Shown piece after piece: positions 42,570 through 51,581 of a stretch of DNA of 64,000 nt (positions within the stretch are counted from its first letter, which is position 1; the number at the start of each line of letters is the position of its first letter). Where the stretch lies: assembly GCF_030269445.1 (NCBI RefSeq), contig NZ_BSTJ01000009.1:248001-312000 (forward strand). The letters are read 5' to 3'. A model generated the notes under the pieces. The model ran no database searches and was not told the origin of the DNA. It was given only the letters and a program-made list of their open reading frames with translations. The translations under genes were made by a program, and so were the position numbers. The stretch is from Actinoallomurus iriomotensis (GTDB lineage Bacteria; Actinomycetota; Actinomycetes; Streptosporangiales; Streptosporangiaceae).

Positions 42570-45106
42570 TCCGGCTCGCACTCACGACGCTCCGGTTCCG
42601 CGCAGGGGCGTCGGCGGCGATGTTGGTCGCGGTGCTCATCGGCACCGCGTTGCTGGTCGCGTCCGGCGGGCTGTTCGAGACGGCGATCCGGCTCAACGCC
42701 GACGCACAGCGGCTGGGCGGCGCGCCGATCGTCGTCACCGGCCCGGCCGGGTTCAAGCTTCCCGGACAGGGCGGGCAGCGCGCCGCCTACGCCGAGCGGA
42801 GCCGCGTCGATCCCGCGGTCGCCGCGCGGCTGGCCGGGACGCCCGGCGTCGCCGCCGCCGTCCCGGACGTCTCATTCGCGGCGGTCCCCGTGGTGGACGG
42901 ACGCCCCGCCCGGGACGCCGTCCTCGCCGGGCACGACTGGGCCTCCGCCTCGCTCACCCCGTACGCGCTGCGCGGCGGCGCCGAGCCGAGCGGACCGGGC
43001 CAGGTCGTCGTGGACGCCGCGACGGCCCGGCGCCTGTCGGTACGTCCCGGTGGCCGGATACGGATCGCGGTGGCCGGTGTCCCGGAGACGTTCACCGTGA
43101 CCGGGGTGGCCGTGCCCGCCCGGCACGTCGACGCCCCGGCGTACTTCTTCTCCGGCGCGGACGTCCGGCGCTTCCTTCCGCAGGGCGCGCAGGCCGACGC
43201 GATCGGGATCCGGCTCCGGCCCGGCGCACGGGTCGACGACGTGGCCGCGGCGGTGTCCGCGAGGCTGCCGTCCGAGCTGAAGGTCCGCACCGGGAGCGAC
43301 CGGGGAGCGGCCGAGTTCACCGGCATCGACGGGGCCCGGCTGCCGCTGATCCTGCTGGCGGCCATCTTCGGCGGCATGGTGCTGGTGGTCATGGCGCTGG
43401 TGGTGTCCGCGACGATCAGCCTGTCGGTCCGGCAGCGGCGCCGGGAGCTGGCGCTGCTGCGTGCGAGCGGCGCGACGCCGCGCCAGGTGCACCGGATGGT
43501 GGTGGCCGAAACGATGATCGTCGCGGTCCTCGCCGTCGTGGCCGGGCTCGCGCTCGGCCGTCAGGCGGGCGACTGGATCTTCGCCGCGACGACCGGCCAG
43601 GGCGCCATCCCGGCGGCTCTGGACTTCCAGTCGGGGATCCTCCCGCCGGCCGCCGCCGCGCTCGCCGCGCTGCTGTCCGCCGGGATCGCCGCCGGGTTCG
43701 CCGCCCGTCCGGCCGCCCGCACCCGGCCGATCCAGGCGATCGCGGAGGCGGCCCTGCCGCCGGTCGCGGTGACCCCGATCCGCCGTCTGCTCGCCGCCGT
43801 CTTCGCGGCCGGGACCGTCGCGCTCGCCGTGACCACCATTTTCATGGGCCCGGAGACGGCGTCGGCGGTCGGCGGGCCCGCGGTTCTCACCGGCTCCATC
43901 GCGGTCGCCCTCTTCGGCCCGGAGCTGCTGCACCTGCTGGCCGGTCGGACGGCCGACCTCGTCGAACGCGCGGGCGGGTATCTCGGCGCCCTGGCCGCCA
44001 TCAACCTGCGGGCCCGCGCGGGCCAGTTCGCGGCCGTGCTCACGCCGGTCACCCTGGGCGTGGCGATCGCCCTCGGTAACGTGTACTCCGCGACCACGAC
44101 CCAGCACGCCGCCGAGGACGGGTACCTCCACCAGTTCAAGGCCGACGTCGTGGTCACGTCCTCGGTGGGCGGCGTCGCCCCCGCGCTGGTCGACCGGATC
44201 AGCCGGACGGACGGCGTCGCCGCCGCGTCCGCGTTGGTCACCAGCCACGGCTGGATCGAGCAGCCCTACGACGGCAAGGGCACCGACCCGTCGACGCTGT
44301 TCGGCGTCGGCAGCCAGGACACGGAGCCCGTCCTCACCGCGCCCGTCGCGTCGGGGACGATGCGGAACTTCACCGGCGACGTGGCGGCACTGCCCGAGCC
44401 CACCGCACGGCGGCTCCACATCAGCGTGGGCCGGCAGATCGTCATGCGGCTCGGGGACGGCGCCCGGACGCCGGTCAGGGTCGTGGCCCTGCTGCGCGAC
44501 TCGTCCGACTACGCGGGTGTCGTACTGCCCGTCGGCCTGCTGGCCGCTCACACCACCGCGGCGCTGCCGACCCACGTCCTGGTCCGCGCGGAACCGGGGC
44601 ACGACGCTTCAAGCGTGCGGAAGGCCGTCCAGGCCCAGGTCGGCGCGTGGCCCGGCGTCACCGTGGGCGACGACGGCGTGCTCGCCTCCACGGTCGAGCA
44701 GGGGCTCGACATCCAGTCCTGGATCAACTACCTGATCGCCTTCCTGGCCATCGCCTACGCGGCCATCGCCGCGATCAACACGCTGGCCGTGGCCGTTCTG
44801 TCCCGGCGCCGGGAACTCGCGGCGCAGCGCCTCGCGGGCGCCACCCGCCGTCAGGTGCGCGGGATGCTCCTCATCGAGAGCACGGTGCTGGCCGGGATCA
44901 GCCTCGTCCTCGGCACGGTGATCGCGGGATTCACCGTGCTGCCGATGGCGATCGCGTCCGGGTCGCTCCTGCCGTCCGGCCCGGTCGGCGTCTTCCTGGG
45001 CGTGACCGCCGCCGTGTTCCTGATCGTCGTCCCGGTGACGGCGCTGGCCGCGCGTACCGTGCTGCGCCCGAGGGCCGTCGACGTCATCGCGTCAGGGGCG
45101 GCCTGA
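42566..45106 (+). CDS. FtsX-type ABC transporter permease
   Basis: An 846-aa protein with an N-terminal helix ([20 protein letters not shown]), a large extracytoplasmic domain, a first FtsX block ([40 protein letters not shown]), four further helices, a second extracytoplasmic domain and a second FtsX block ([20 protein letters not shown]) with C-terminal helices. This 10-helix duplicated form is common in actinomycete antimicrobial-peptide and lipid export systems. GGAGGT lies 7 nt before the ATG. Confidence 0.93.
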   Translation: MIRLALTTLRFRAGASAAMLVAVLIGTALLVASGGLFETAIRLNADAQRLGGAPIVVTGPAGFKLPGQGGQRAAYAERSRVDPAVAARLAGTPGVAAAVPDVSFAAVPVVDGRPARDAVLAGHDWASASLTPYALRGGAEPSGPGQVVVDAATARRLSVRPGGRIRIAVAGVPETFTVTGVAVPARHVDAPAYFFSGADVRRFLPQGAQADAIGIRLRPGARVDDVAAAVSARLPSELKVRTGSDRGAAEFTGIDGARLPLILLAAIFGGMVLVVMALVVSATISLSVRQRRRELALLRASGATPRQVHRMVVAETMIVAVLAVVAGLALGRQAGDWIFAATTGQGAIPAALDFQSGILPPAAAALAALLSAGIAAGFAARPAARTRPIQAIAEAALPPVAVTPIRRLLAAVFAAGTVALAVTTIFMGPETASAVGGPAVLTGSIAVALFGPELLHLLAGRTADLVERAGGYLGALAAINLRARAGQFAAVLTPVTLGVAIALGNVYSATTTQHAAEDGYLHQFKADVVVTSSVGGVAPALVDRISRTDGVAAASALVTSHGWIEQPYDGKGTDPSTLFGVGSQDTEPVLTAPVASGTMRNFTGDVAALPEPTARRLHISVGRQIVMRLGDGARTPVRVVALLRDSSDYAGVVLPVGLLAAHTTAALPTHVLVRAEPGHDASSVRKAVQAQVGAWPGVTVGDDGVLASTVEQGLDIQSWINYLIAFLAIAYAAIAAINTLAVAVLSRRRELAAQRLAGATRRQVRGMLLIESTVLAGISLVLGTVIAGFTVLPMAIASGSLLPSGPVGVFLGVTAAVFLIVVPVTALAARTVLRPRAVDVIASGAA

Positions 45107-45130
45107 GCCGTACGATCACCGGCTCAACCC

Positions 45131-45159
45131 GACCCCGGCCGCACGACGAGGCCGGGGTC
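45131..45159 (+). terminator. 10-bp perfect hairpin after the ABC operon
   Basis: GACCCCGGCC (45131-45140) and GGCCGGGGTC (45150-45159) pair exactly, 24 bp past the permease stop. There is no T-run; the stronger terminator follows at 45286. Confidence 0.55.
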
Positions 45160-45285
45160 GTCGGGTGCGGCGGCGATGAGGCCGGCGTACGGCGCCGGTG
45201 CCGCCGTGGCCACGGTCTCACTTTCCGCGGGCACCGCTCTCGCCGCTCGGCGGTGAAGGACGATCCCTTTAGTCGCGCCCAGGCC

Positions 45286-45317
45286 AAAGGCCCCTCGCGA
45301 TCTCGCGGGGGGCCTTT
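45286..45317. terminator. Bidirectional terminator, twin of 41342-41371
   Basis: AAAGGCCCCTCGCGA-TCTCGCGGGGGGCCTTT is symmetric with A and T flanks, so it can act for the ABC operon and for the leftward lipoprotein gene. The core differs from the 41342 copy by one or two bases. Confidence 0.85.
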
Positions 45318-45341
45318 GTAGGTGGCGGCACATGCCGAAGA

Positions 45342-46496
45342 TCACGCCGGGACGATGTAGAGGTGGCTCATCGCCGACCGGTGGGTCGAGGAGGAACCGC
45401 GTCGGTCGGGCAGGCCGACGGCCGTGCCCTGCACCGCGCCGGTCTCGCCGCGTAGCCAGTCCACCCGTACGTAGGCGTTGAAGACCGGGGCGCAGCCCGG
45501 TGCCTTCGACACCGCGAAGTGCGGGGTGTTCAACGGCACCACGGCGTGGTGCACCCAGTACGGGATCGTCTTGGTGACGCTCGTCGAGGAGCTCGTGTGG
45601 CAGAGCTTCGTGCCCGCCGCGTTCCACTGGTTGACGATCAACGTGAACCGGGCGGTGGAGGAACCGGACTTGTTGCACGCGCCGGTGCGGTGGCACACCT
45701 GGTAGTCCACGTCGCCGAAGGCGCTGAGTTCGTGCAGGCCGGCCGGCGCAGTGGTGATCGGCAGCGAGGGCTGTCGTACGGTCCGGTGGCTCGAGTCCAC
45801 CGGCAGGTCGCCGTAGGGCATCTCATAGTCGAGCGGCTTGCCCTTCGCCGCGTTGGCGACCGACGTGTCGGCGAACCGCAGTGAACCGCCCGCGAGCTGC
45901 ACCGATGACGTCTGCTTGTAAAGCGAGGCGACCCTCGCGTACGTCGTGCAGGTGGCCGTCGTGGCCACGCCGGGGTGCAGTAGGAACCTGGTGACGATCC
46001 AGTTGTCTTCCCACTGCGGGTTCTTACCCGTGCCCGCGTAGACGTTCTGGCCCATCACCATGTTCTTACTGCCGCCGGGCCACGTACAACGCAGTTCGTT
46101 GTCCACCAGCGTTCGCACGGTGGCCGCGTTCGCGTGCAGAGACGAGACCACGTACGCGGTCTGCTTCGCGGTCATCGCCAGCCGTACGGTGCCGAGCGCC
46201 ACGACGTTATGGTCGATCCCCGATTTCGGCGGCGGCGGGGCGGTGACCCGCTTCGCTTTGAACGTGACCGACGAGGAGGCGGCGGAAGCCGAGACCGGAG
46301 GGCAGTGGTCGGTGCACTTCTCACTGGCCTTCACCGGCGTGTCCACCGGAGTCTTCGAACTTTCCGGAGCCGGAGCCGGAGTCGCGGTGCCGGTGGGAGA
46401 CGAAGCGGCGTTCACCGCGCCTTCTTTGCAACCGGTCAGGAAGATGCCCAGTGTCACCAGTGCGACCGCACCGAAGGTGGCTGTCTTCGTCGACAA
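45342..46496 (-). CDS. Lipoprotein, 384 aa, function unknown
   Basis: Starts at TTG 46494-46496 with GAGGAGAG just upstream. Lipobox LTGC at residues ~19-22 follows a hydrophobic segment (FGAVALVTLGIFLTGC). A Pro/Ala/Thr linker precedes a mature domain with several cysteines (RCTWPGG, TATCTTYARVASLY, VCHRTGACN, KLCHTSS) and beta-rich segments. No motif identifies the activity. The protein is likely anchored outside the membrane. Confidence 0.75.
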   Translation of the reverse strand: MSTKTATFGAVALVTLGIFLTGCKEGAVNAASSPTGTATPAPAPESSKTPVDTPVKASEKCTDHCPPVSASAASSSVTFKAKRVTAPPPPKSGIDHNVVALGTVRLAMTAKQTAYVVSSLHANAATVRTLVDNELRCTWPGGSKNMVMGQNVYAGTGKNPQWEDNWIVTRFLLHPGVATTATCTTYARVASLYKQTSSVQLAGGSLRFADTSVANAAKGKPLDYEMPYGDLPVDSSHRTVRQPSLPITTAPAGLHELSAFGDVDYQVCHRTGACNKSGSSTARFTLIVNQWNAAGTKLCHTSSSTSVTKTIPYWVHHAVVPLNTPHFAVSKAPGCAPVFNAYVRVDWLRGETGAVQGTAVGLPDRRGSSSTHRSAMSHLYIVPA

Positions 46497-46618
46497 AAGA
46501 CTCTCCTCAATCCGTTGTCCGTGCTCCTGTGATCGTCCCACTCGTGGGACGCGGCGGGAGCCGGAAAAGTTCACGGATCGAAGACGGGTGCCTACCAATT
46601 GTGGCGTACGGACGCGCG

Positions 46619-47941
46619 CTAAGAGTTGAGGGCCAGCGTGGCGAGGTGGCGGGCTATGCCGTTGGTGTCGGTGTCCTGCACGTTGCTGAGCACGACCACC
46701 TCGATGTCGTCGTCGAGAAGGTACATGTTGCTCGCGGAATAACCCTGGAGAAGACCCGGGTGGTATCTGAGCCGGTGCCCTTCCAGCCGGTCGACGAGCC
46801 AGCCGAAGGCGTACGCGCTCGACGGCAGGTTGAGGCAGCCGCCGGACGGGCACGGCGCCTGGGGCGTGAACGCCTCCTTGACGATGGCCGGTGGCGCGAC
46901 CAGGTACGCGCCGAACGACCGGTCCCAGTTGACGAGGTCATCGGTGTTGGAGAAGACGCCGGTCGCGGAGAACGCCTCGGAGCCGTTGGTGGGCGGGGCG
47001 GGCGACCCGAGCGTGAAGTAGCCCTTCGCGTACCCGGGCGGCGGATTCCCCCGGCTGTAGCCGGTGTTCGGAAGGTCCAGCGGGCCGGCGATCAGGTCGT
47101 GCAGGACCGCGCCGTACGGCTTGTGCGTCACCGACTCGATGATCGCGCCGGCCAGGATGAAGCCGGAGTTGGTGTACTTCCAGCCGGTGCCGGGCGGGAA
47201 GTCCAGTGGCAGGTTGATGAACCGCTGGATGATCTCCTGGGTGGTGGTCGGTTGCGAGAGCATGGCGTAGAAGCCGGGCAGGTTCTGGATATCGGGGATG
47301 CCCGAGGTGTGCGTGACGGTCTCGCGGACCGTCATGGTCCGCCACGCCTCAGGGCAGGCCTTGATGAACCTCGGAATGAGATACGGGCAGACCGGGTCGT
47401 CCAGGTGAATCCTGCAGCCGAGCAGCCTCAGTATGAGCGTCGCAGTGAACTGCTTGGTGACCGAGGCGAGCCGGAAGATCGTGTCCGGCCGGAGCGGAAT
47501 GTGGGCCGCCTCGTCGGCCTCGCCGGAGGCGAAACGCGCCAGTACCTGTCCGCGCCGAACCACCTGTACCGATCCGGTGAATCCGTGCGCGGCCAGATTC
47601 TGCAAATACGCCTGCATCGCCGCGGCGGTCGGATCACCCGGCGGCGCCGGTGAGGTGGGCGGCGGTGGGGAGGCGACGAAGAGGTCGTCTTTGCAGCGAT
47701 GCACTTCACTGACGCTTGTATTGAAGTTCCGGTTCCGGATTCTGGCGTGATGACGGTTCTGATCGATGTTGCGGCTGTTCGAACGACCACTGTCGGGTCC
47801 ACAGCAACCACCGTCGGAAACGCCTTCTCCCGCTGTGGCCACTGCCGCAACGGTCCGAACAGCGGGGCATGCGGCGAGAACGACACTTGCGACGAGAGCC
47901 GAGCCGGACACGGCGATCGCCATGCTGTTCGGAAATCTCAT
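46619..47941 (-). CDS. Serine hydrolase (class C beta-lactamase/DD-peptidase fold)
   Basis: A 440-aa exported protein: signal peptide (residues 1-30), a Cys/Asn-rich spacer, then the hydrolase domain with S-x-x-K (RLASVTKQF), Y-x-N (KYTNSGF) and HPG replacing KTG (RYHPGLLQGY). The three motifs give the acyl-serine mechanism of DD-carboxypeptidases and esterases. GAGGCGG precedes the ATG. Substrate unknown; a second member lies at 51582-52730. Confidence 0.88.
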   Translation of the reverse strand: MRFPNSMAIAVSGSALVASVVLAACPAVRTVAAVATAGEGVSDGGCCGPDSGRSNSRNIDQNRHHARIRNRNFNTSVSEVHRCKDDLFVASPPPPTSPAPPGDPTAAAMQAYLQNLAAHGFTGSVQVVRRGQVLARFASGEADEAAHIPLRPDTIFRLASVTKQFTATLILRLLGCRIHLDDPVCPYLIPRFIKACPEAWRTMTVRETVTHTSGIPDIQNLPGFYAMLSQPTTTQEIIQRFINLPLDFPPGTGWKYTNSGFILAGAIIESVTHKPYGAVLHDLIAGPLDLPNTGYSRGNPPPGYAKGYFTLGSPAPPTNGSEAFSATGVFSNTDDLVNWDRSFGAYLVAPPAIVKEAFTPQAPCPSGGCLNLPSSAYAFGWLVDRLEGHRLRYHPGLLQGYSASNMYLLDDDIEVVVLSNVQDTDTNGIARHLATLALNS

Positions 47942-48119
47942 GGGGCAACCGCCTCGGCCGAGATAGTCAAAGAGAAGGCGTGATCCGCTAGCGTCGTCCC
48001 CTTGGTCAACTCCCGCGAAACCGCGCGATGTGAGGCTTGGCGGCGAGCCGACGCTCTCGACGCGGGCTTTTTAAGCAAGCGTAAATTACAAGCATCTGCG
48101 TACTTGGACGCGGAAAGTC

Positions 48120-49361
48120 CTATTGCGATGATGTTCCAACGGTCGGGCTGCGGCGTTCCATGAAAACGACGTCGCGCCATCGGCCGTGATGTCGTCCGAT
48201 GTGGTGGCGGGTACCGATTGTGCGGAATCCGGCTTTGGCGTGCAGGTGGAGGCTGGCGGTGTTCTCGGGGAAGATCCCGGATTGGATGGTCCAGACACCG
48301 GCCGTCTCAGTGGAGCCGATCAGCGCGTCGAGCAGGGCGGCGGCGATGCCCCGGCCGCGTGTGTCGGGGTGGACGTAGATGGAGTGTTCGACGACCCCGG
48401 CGTAGACGCACCGGCTGGAGACCGCGGTGGCGGCCACCCAGCCGAGGAGCCGGCCGTCGGCGATCTCGACGGCGACGTGCCGGTGGAGCGGGAGTTTCGC
48501 GGCGTCGAACGCGTCCCAGGCGGGAGCGGTGGTTTCGAAGCTGGCGTGGCCGGTGTCCAGGCCGGCCTGGTAGATCGCCAGGACCTGGTCGGCGTCGCCG
48601 GCGCGCATGGGGCGGATCGTGACGCCCGCCGGGGCGGCGGGCTTGGTGGCCCGGATGATCGCGGAGGTCAGTCCGGCCGCGACTCGGTGCGTGCGCGTCA
48701 CCGTCGCGGTGGTGAAGCCGGCTGCCAGGAGCTGGTCGCGGTACTGGTCGCCGGTCACGGTGCCGGAGACGCATCCGACCTCGCGTTCAGCCGCCGCCCG
48801 TTCCGAGGCGTCCAGCCCTTCGTCGCTGATGATGTCGGTCACGCCGAGACGTCCGCCTGGTCTGAGGACGCGGAAGGCTTCGGCCAGGACGCGGGGTTTG
48901 TCGGCGGACAGGTTGATGACGCAGTTGGAGATGACCACGTCGACCGATCCGTCCGGCAGGGGGATGTCCTCGATGTGGCCGGCCAGGAATTCGGCGTTGT
49001 CGATGCCGGCTTGAGCGGTGTTGGCGCGGGCGAGGACGAGCATGTCGGAGCTGGCGTCCAGGCCGTAGACCTTGCCGGTCGGGCCGGTGCGCCGGGCGGA
49101 GAGGATGACGTCCAGGCCGCCGCCCGAGCCGAGGTCGAGGACGGTTTCTCCAGGGATGATGTCCGCGACGGCGAGCGGGTTGCCGCATCCCAGGCTCGCG
49201 CGGGCCGCGCCGGGTGGGACCGGTTCGTCGGCGGCGTACGAGGCCGCGCCGAGGCAGTCGCCTTGCTCGTCGCCGCGCATGGCTTGGCGGGCGAGGCCGG
49301 AGTAGCGGTCGACGACCTCGGCGCGTTGCCGGTCGATGTCGTCACGGGTCGCGTCGGTCAT
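48120..49361 (-). CDS. arsM: Arsenite methyltransferase ArsM fused to a GNAT (ArsN1/PAT-like) acetyltransferase
   Basis: A 413-aa fusion. Residues 1-240 are ArsM: LDLGSGGGLD SAM site, cysteines C36, C59 (SLGCGNP), C147 (NCVINLS) and C197 (VGCVSG), the set that binds As(III) during S-adenosylmethionine-dependent methylation. Residues 246-413 are a GNAT domain of the phosphinothricin acetyltransferase type (VHPDTRGRGIAAALL, IFPENTASLHLHAKAGF, WRDVVFMERRS), the family that includes ArsN1, which acetylates arsinothricin. ATG overlaps the ArsR1 stop. One protein could therefore methylate inorganic arsenic and inactivate an amino-acid organoarsenical. The two activities are inferred from family membership. 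Confidence 0.88.
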   Translation of the reverse strand: MTDATRDDIDRQRAEVVDRYSGLARQAMRGDEQGDCLGAASYAADEPVPPGAARASLGCGNPLAVADIIPGETVLDLGSGGGLDVILSARRTGPTGKVYGLDASSDMLVLARANTAQAGIDNAEFLAGHIEDIPLPDGSVDVVISNCVINLSADKPRVLAEAFRVLRPGGRLGVTDIISDEGLDASERAAAEREVGCVSGTVTGDQYRDQLLAAGFTTATVTRTHRVAAGLTSAIIRATKPAAPAGVTIRPMRAGDADQVLAIYQAGLDTGHASFETTAPAWDAFDAAKLPLHRHVAVEIADGRLLGWVAATAVSSRCVYAGVVEHSIYVHPDTRGRGIAAALLDALIGSTETAGVWTIQSGIFPENTASLHLHAKAGFRTIGTRHHIGRHHGRWRDVVFMERRSPTVGTSSQ

Positions 49362-49708
49362 CGCGATTCACCTGTCTCGCACGTCGAGGCGTCGGGTTGT
49401 ACGGGGACCGGGCTTCCCATGACGACGTCCGCGGCCGTCGGGAAGCAGCTCACGCAGTTCTGGTTGATCCGGTAGTAGCGGGCGGTCCCGCGCTGGTCGA
49501 CCAGGACGAACCGGACCTCGGCCAGGACCTTGAGATGGGCGGAGACGGTGGACTGTCCCACGTCGACCGCGTCCACGATCTGTCCCACGGTCATCGGCTC
49601 ACCCCGGCGCGCGAGGAGCGAGACGATCTGGATCCGCGTGGCATCGGCCAGCGCTTTGAACCACGTCGCGTACTCCGCTGCGGTCGCCCGATTCAGTACC
49701 TCATCCAT
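49358..49708 (-). CDS. arsR: ArsR-family metalloregulator (ArsR1)
   Basis: A 116-aa winged helix with FKALADATRIQIVSLLAR and recognition helix VGQSTVSAHLKVLAEV. The C-terminal NQNCVSCFP gives a Cys pair suited to As(III)/Sb(III) binding, followed by a further cysteine near the end. It is the first gene of the arsR1-arsM unit. An inverted repeat (49711-49732) lies directly upstream and is the probable operator. Confidence 0.9.
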   Translation of the reverse strand: MDEVLNRATAAEYATWFKALADATRIQIVSLLARRGEPMTVGQIVDAVDVGQSTVSAHLKVLAEVRFVLVDQRGTARYYRINQNCVSCFPTAADVVMGSPVPVQPDASTCETGESR

Positions 49709-49710
49709 CG

Positions 49711-49732
49711 TTAATCGACGATAAGCGATTAA
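49711..49732. promoter_or_regulatory. Inverted repeat upstream of arsR1
   Basis: TTAATCG (49711-49717) and CGATTAA (49726-49732) are perfect arms with an 8-bp spacer. The site overlaps the stop of arsC and lies next to the arsR1 start, so it would be an operator of ArsR1. Confidence 0.6.
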
Positions 49733-50151
49733 GTCTCGCCTGTACAGCGCACGGGGACGAGTTCGGCGAGGAGGGCCTTTACACGGGCGTCGATCTCGTC
49801 GCGGATGAGGCGTACCTCATTGACGGTCTTGCCGGCGGGGTCGTCGAGTTGCCAGTCGAGGTAGCGCTTGCCGGGGAGAACGGGGCAGGCGTCGCCGCAG
49901 CCCATGGTGATGACGACGTCGGCGGCCTGGACCGCTTCGGCGGTCAGCGGCTTGGGGAACTCCTTGGTGAGGTCGAGGCCGAGTTCGTCCATGACGGCGA
50001 TGACGGCGGGGTTGATGGTGTCGGCGGGAGCGGAGCCCGCGGAGCGTACGAGGACGCGCCCGGCGGCGTGGTGGTCCATTAGCGCGGCGGCCATCTGGGA
50101 GCGGCCGGCGTTGTGGACGCAGACGAACAGCACCTCGGGAAGGTCGGGCAC
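49729..50151 (-). CDS. arsC: Arsenate reductase, low-molecular-weight phosphatase type
   Basis: A 140-aa protein with the P-loop CVHNAGRS (C-x5-R-S) at residues ~10-17 and the downstream MGCGDACPVLPG, characteristic of thioredoxin- or mycothiol-linked arsenate reductases. It converts As(V) to As(III). GTG 50149-50151 follows GAAGGAG. It lies 17 bp after arsR2 in the same direction. Confidence 0.92.
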   Translation of the reverse strand: MPDLPEVLFVCVHNAGRSQMAAALMDHHAAGRVLVRSAGSAPADTINPAVIAVMDELGLDLTKEFPKPLTAEAVQAADVVITMGCGDACPVLPGKRYLDWQLDDPAGKTVNEVRLIRDEIDARVKALLAELVPVRCTGET

Positions 50152-50168
50152 CAGGACTCCTTCAGTGG

Positions 50169-50546
50169 TCACGCCGGAACCAGTCCGGTGGCCTGCCGGG
50201 GCCCGAGGATCGCCGACAGCCGCTGCAGCACCTGCGGGTTGATCCAGTAGTAGACCCAGGTGCCCCGGCGTTCGGAGTCGATGAGTCCGGCCTGTTTGAG
50301 CACCTTCAGGTGATGGCTGATCGTCGGCGCGGTCAGTTCGAAGGCGCTGGTCAGGTCGCATACGCACGCCTCCCCGCCGTCGTGGCAGGCGATCAGTGAC
50401 AGGAGCCGTAGCCGTACCGGGTCGCCGATCGCCTTGAACAGCGGGGCCAGCTCGTCCGCCTCCGCGGCGTTCAACGGCTCGCGCGCCAGCGGCGCGCAGC
50501 ACGCGCCCTCGGACACGTCCACGACCGGCAGCTCCTGCTTAGACAT
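50169..50546 (-). CDS. arsR: ArsR-family metalloregulator (ArsR2)
   Basis: A 125-aa winged helix. An N-terminal Cys pair (EGACCAPL), the alpha-3 site ACVCDLTSAFELTAPTISHH and the wing RRGTWVYYWIN mark the classical ArsR type with Cys-x-Cys in the DNA-binding helix. ATG 50544-50546. A perfect palindrome 12 bp upstream is the probable operator, from which it would also control the divergent arsI. Confidence 0.92.
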   Translation of the reverse strand: MSKQELPVVDVSEGACCAPLAREPLNAAEADELAPLFKAIGDPVRLRLLSLIACHDGGEACVCDLTSAFELTAPTISHHLKVLKQAGLIDSERRGTWVYYWINPQVLQRLSAILGPRQATGLVPA

Positions 50547-50554
50547 GGCTCTAA

Positions 50555-50622
50555 TTTGACATATGTCTAAGCAGAGCGCAAACTGGCGCCGTACCACTGA
50601 TTCGAAGTTTGTCTAAGCAGAA
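50555..50622. promoter_or_regulatory. Divergent arsR2/arsI operator region
   Basis: GACATATGTC (50558-50567) is a perfect palindrome within TTTGACATATGTCTAAGCAGA, and TTTGTCTAAGCAGA recurs at 50608-50621. Two ArsR sites are therefore likely, one for each direction. Confidence 0.65.
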
Positions 50623-50700
50623 GGTCGACGGCGGCTCGTCCGACCGTCCTGGCCCACCGCCCCTGAGGGAATCACCGTCGTACACCGAAAGGAACGCCCC

Positions 50701-51123
50701 ATGTCACGTGTTCAGCTCGCTCTGCGGGTCGCCGACCTGGAAGGATCCGTCACCTTCTACTCCAAGCTGTTCGGCGTCGAGCCCGCCAAGCGCCGTCCGG
50801 GCTACGCGAACTTCGCCATCGCCGAGCCGCCGCTGAAGCTCGTTCTGATCGAAGGCGAGGCCGGAGAGGCGACGCGGATGGATCATCTGGGCGTCGAGGT
50901 CGAGGACGCCGAGCTGGTGACCGCCGCAACCCAGCGTCTGAAGGACGCCGGCCTGGCCACCTTCGAGGAGAACGACACCTCCTGCTGCTACGCCCTCCAG
51001 GACAAGGTCTGGGTCCACGGCCCCGGCCGGGAGCCCTGGGAGGTCTACACGGTCAAGGGTGACGCCGACACCTTGGAGAAGGCGGCGGTGCCCGTCGACG
51101 CCGCATCCGGCGGCTGCTGCTGA
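50701..51123 (+). CDS. arsI: ArsI C-As lyase (VOC superfamily)
   Basis: A 140-aa VOC protein: VQLALRVADLEGSVTFYSKL, metal ligands Q5, H62 (RMDHLGVEV) and E114 (REPWEVY), and vicinal cysteines C95-C96 in NDTSCCYALQDKVWV, the trivalent organoarsenical site of ArsI. The enzyme cleaves the carbon-arsenic bond of methylarsenite and related compounds with Fe(II) and O2. A further GGCC tail is present. It is divergent from arsR2. Confidence 0.9.
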   Translation: MSRVQLALRVADLEGSVTFYSKLFGVEPAKRRPGYANFAIAEPPLKLVLIEGEAGEATRMDHLGVEVEDAELVTAATQRLKDAGLATFEENDTSCCYALQDKVWVHGPGREPWEVYTVKGDADTLEKAAVPVDAASGGCC

Positions 51124-51218
51124 CAGGCGAAGGGGGCGTGAGTGTGGCGACCTGTGGCGACTCGCGCCCTCCAGCCCGGCGCCGGTCGGCCGGAGAGATT
51201 CGCTAGTATGTTCGAATT

Positions 51219-51461
51219 GTGCGTGATGTGGGATGGTTTGCGCCGGTCGTCCGCATCAAGGGCCGCGGCCGGTACGCCTTCCTCCTGGCCTGGAGACTCG
51301 ACAAGCACGGCAAGTGGCACGGACATGTCGCATGGCTCGTTCGTGAGCAGGTCCTGTGGAAGGGCGTCGACGTCTGGATGCGAGCAGAAGACCTCGAACA
51401 GGTCCAGGGGCAGGACTACCGCCGGGTCCCCCGCAGGTTCGACGATGACGTCCCCTTCTGA
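51219..51461 (+). CDS. Small conserved actinobacterial protein, 80 aa
   Basis: Starts at GTG 51219: MRDVGWFAPVVRIKGRGRYA, then FLLAWRLDKHGKWHGHVAWL and VWMRAEDLEQVQGQDYRRVP. Trp-rich and basic, with no membrane helix. The start lies a short distance after a TAGTAT-like -10, so a near-leaderless message is possible. Function unknown. Confidence 0.65.
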   Translation: MRDVGWFAPVVRIKGRGRYAFLLAWRLDKHGKWHGHVAWLVREQVLWKGVDVWMRAEDLEQVQGQDYRRVPRRFDDDVPF

Positions 51462-51581
51462 GACCAAGCCGCGACCAGTTCACCGCGAAGTGTCAGACAT
51501 TCGACGGGTGGGGCTGGCTCTACCTCACGTAGAGGGCTGACTCCAGTGTGCCTGTGGTGACGCGTCACTAGCTTCGCCAGC

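Noticed and set aside
42872-44602. 576-aa open frame antisense to the FtsX permease
   Set aside because: Composition is Arg/Gly/Asp low complexity, typical of a shadow frame; the permease frame has clear membrane helices and FtsX blocks.
41777-45106. Single 1109-aa frame covering ATPase and permease
   Set aside because: The first 263 codons are a shadow of the ATPase gene; the permease starts at ATG 42566 with GGAGGT upstream.
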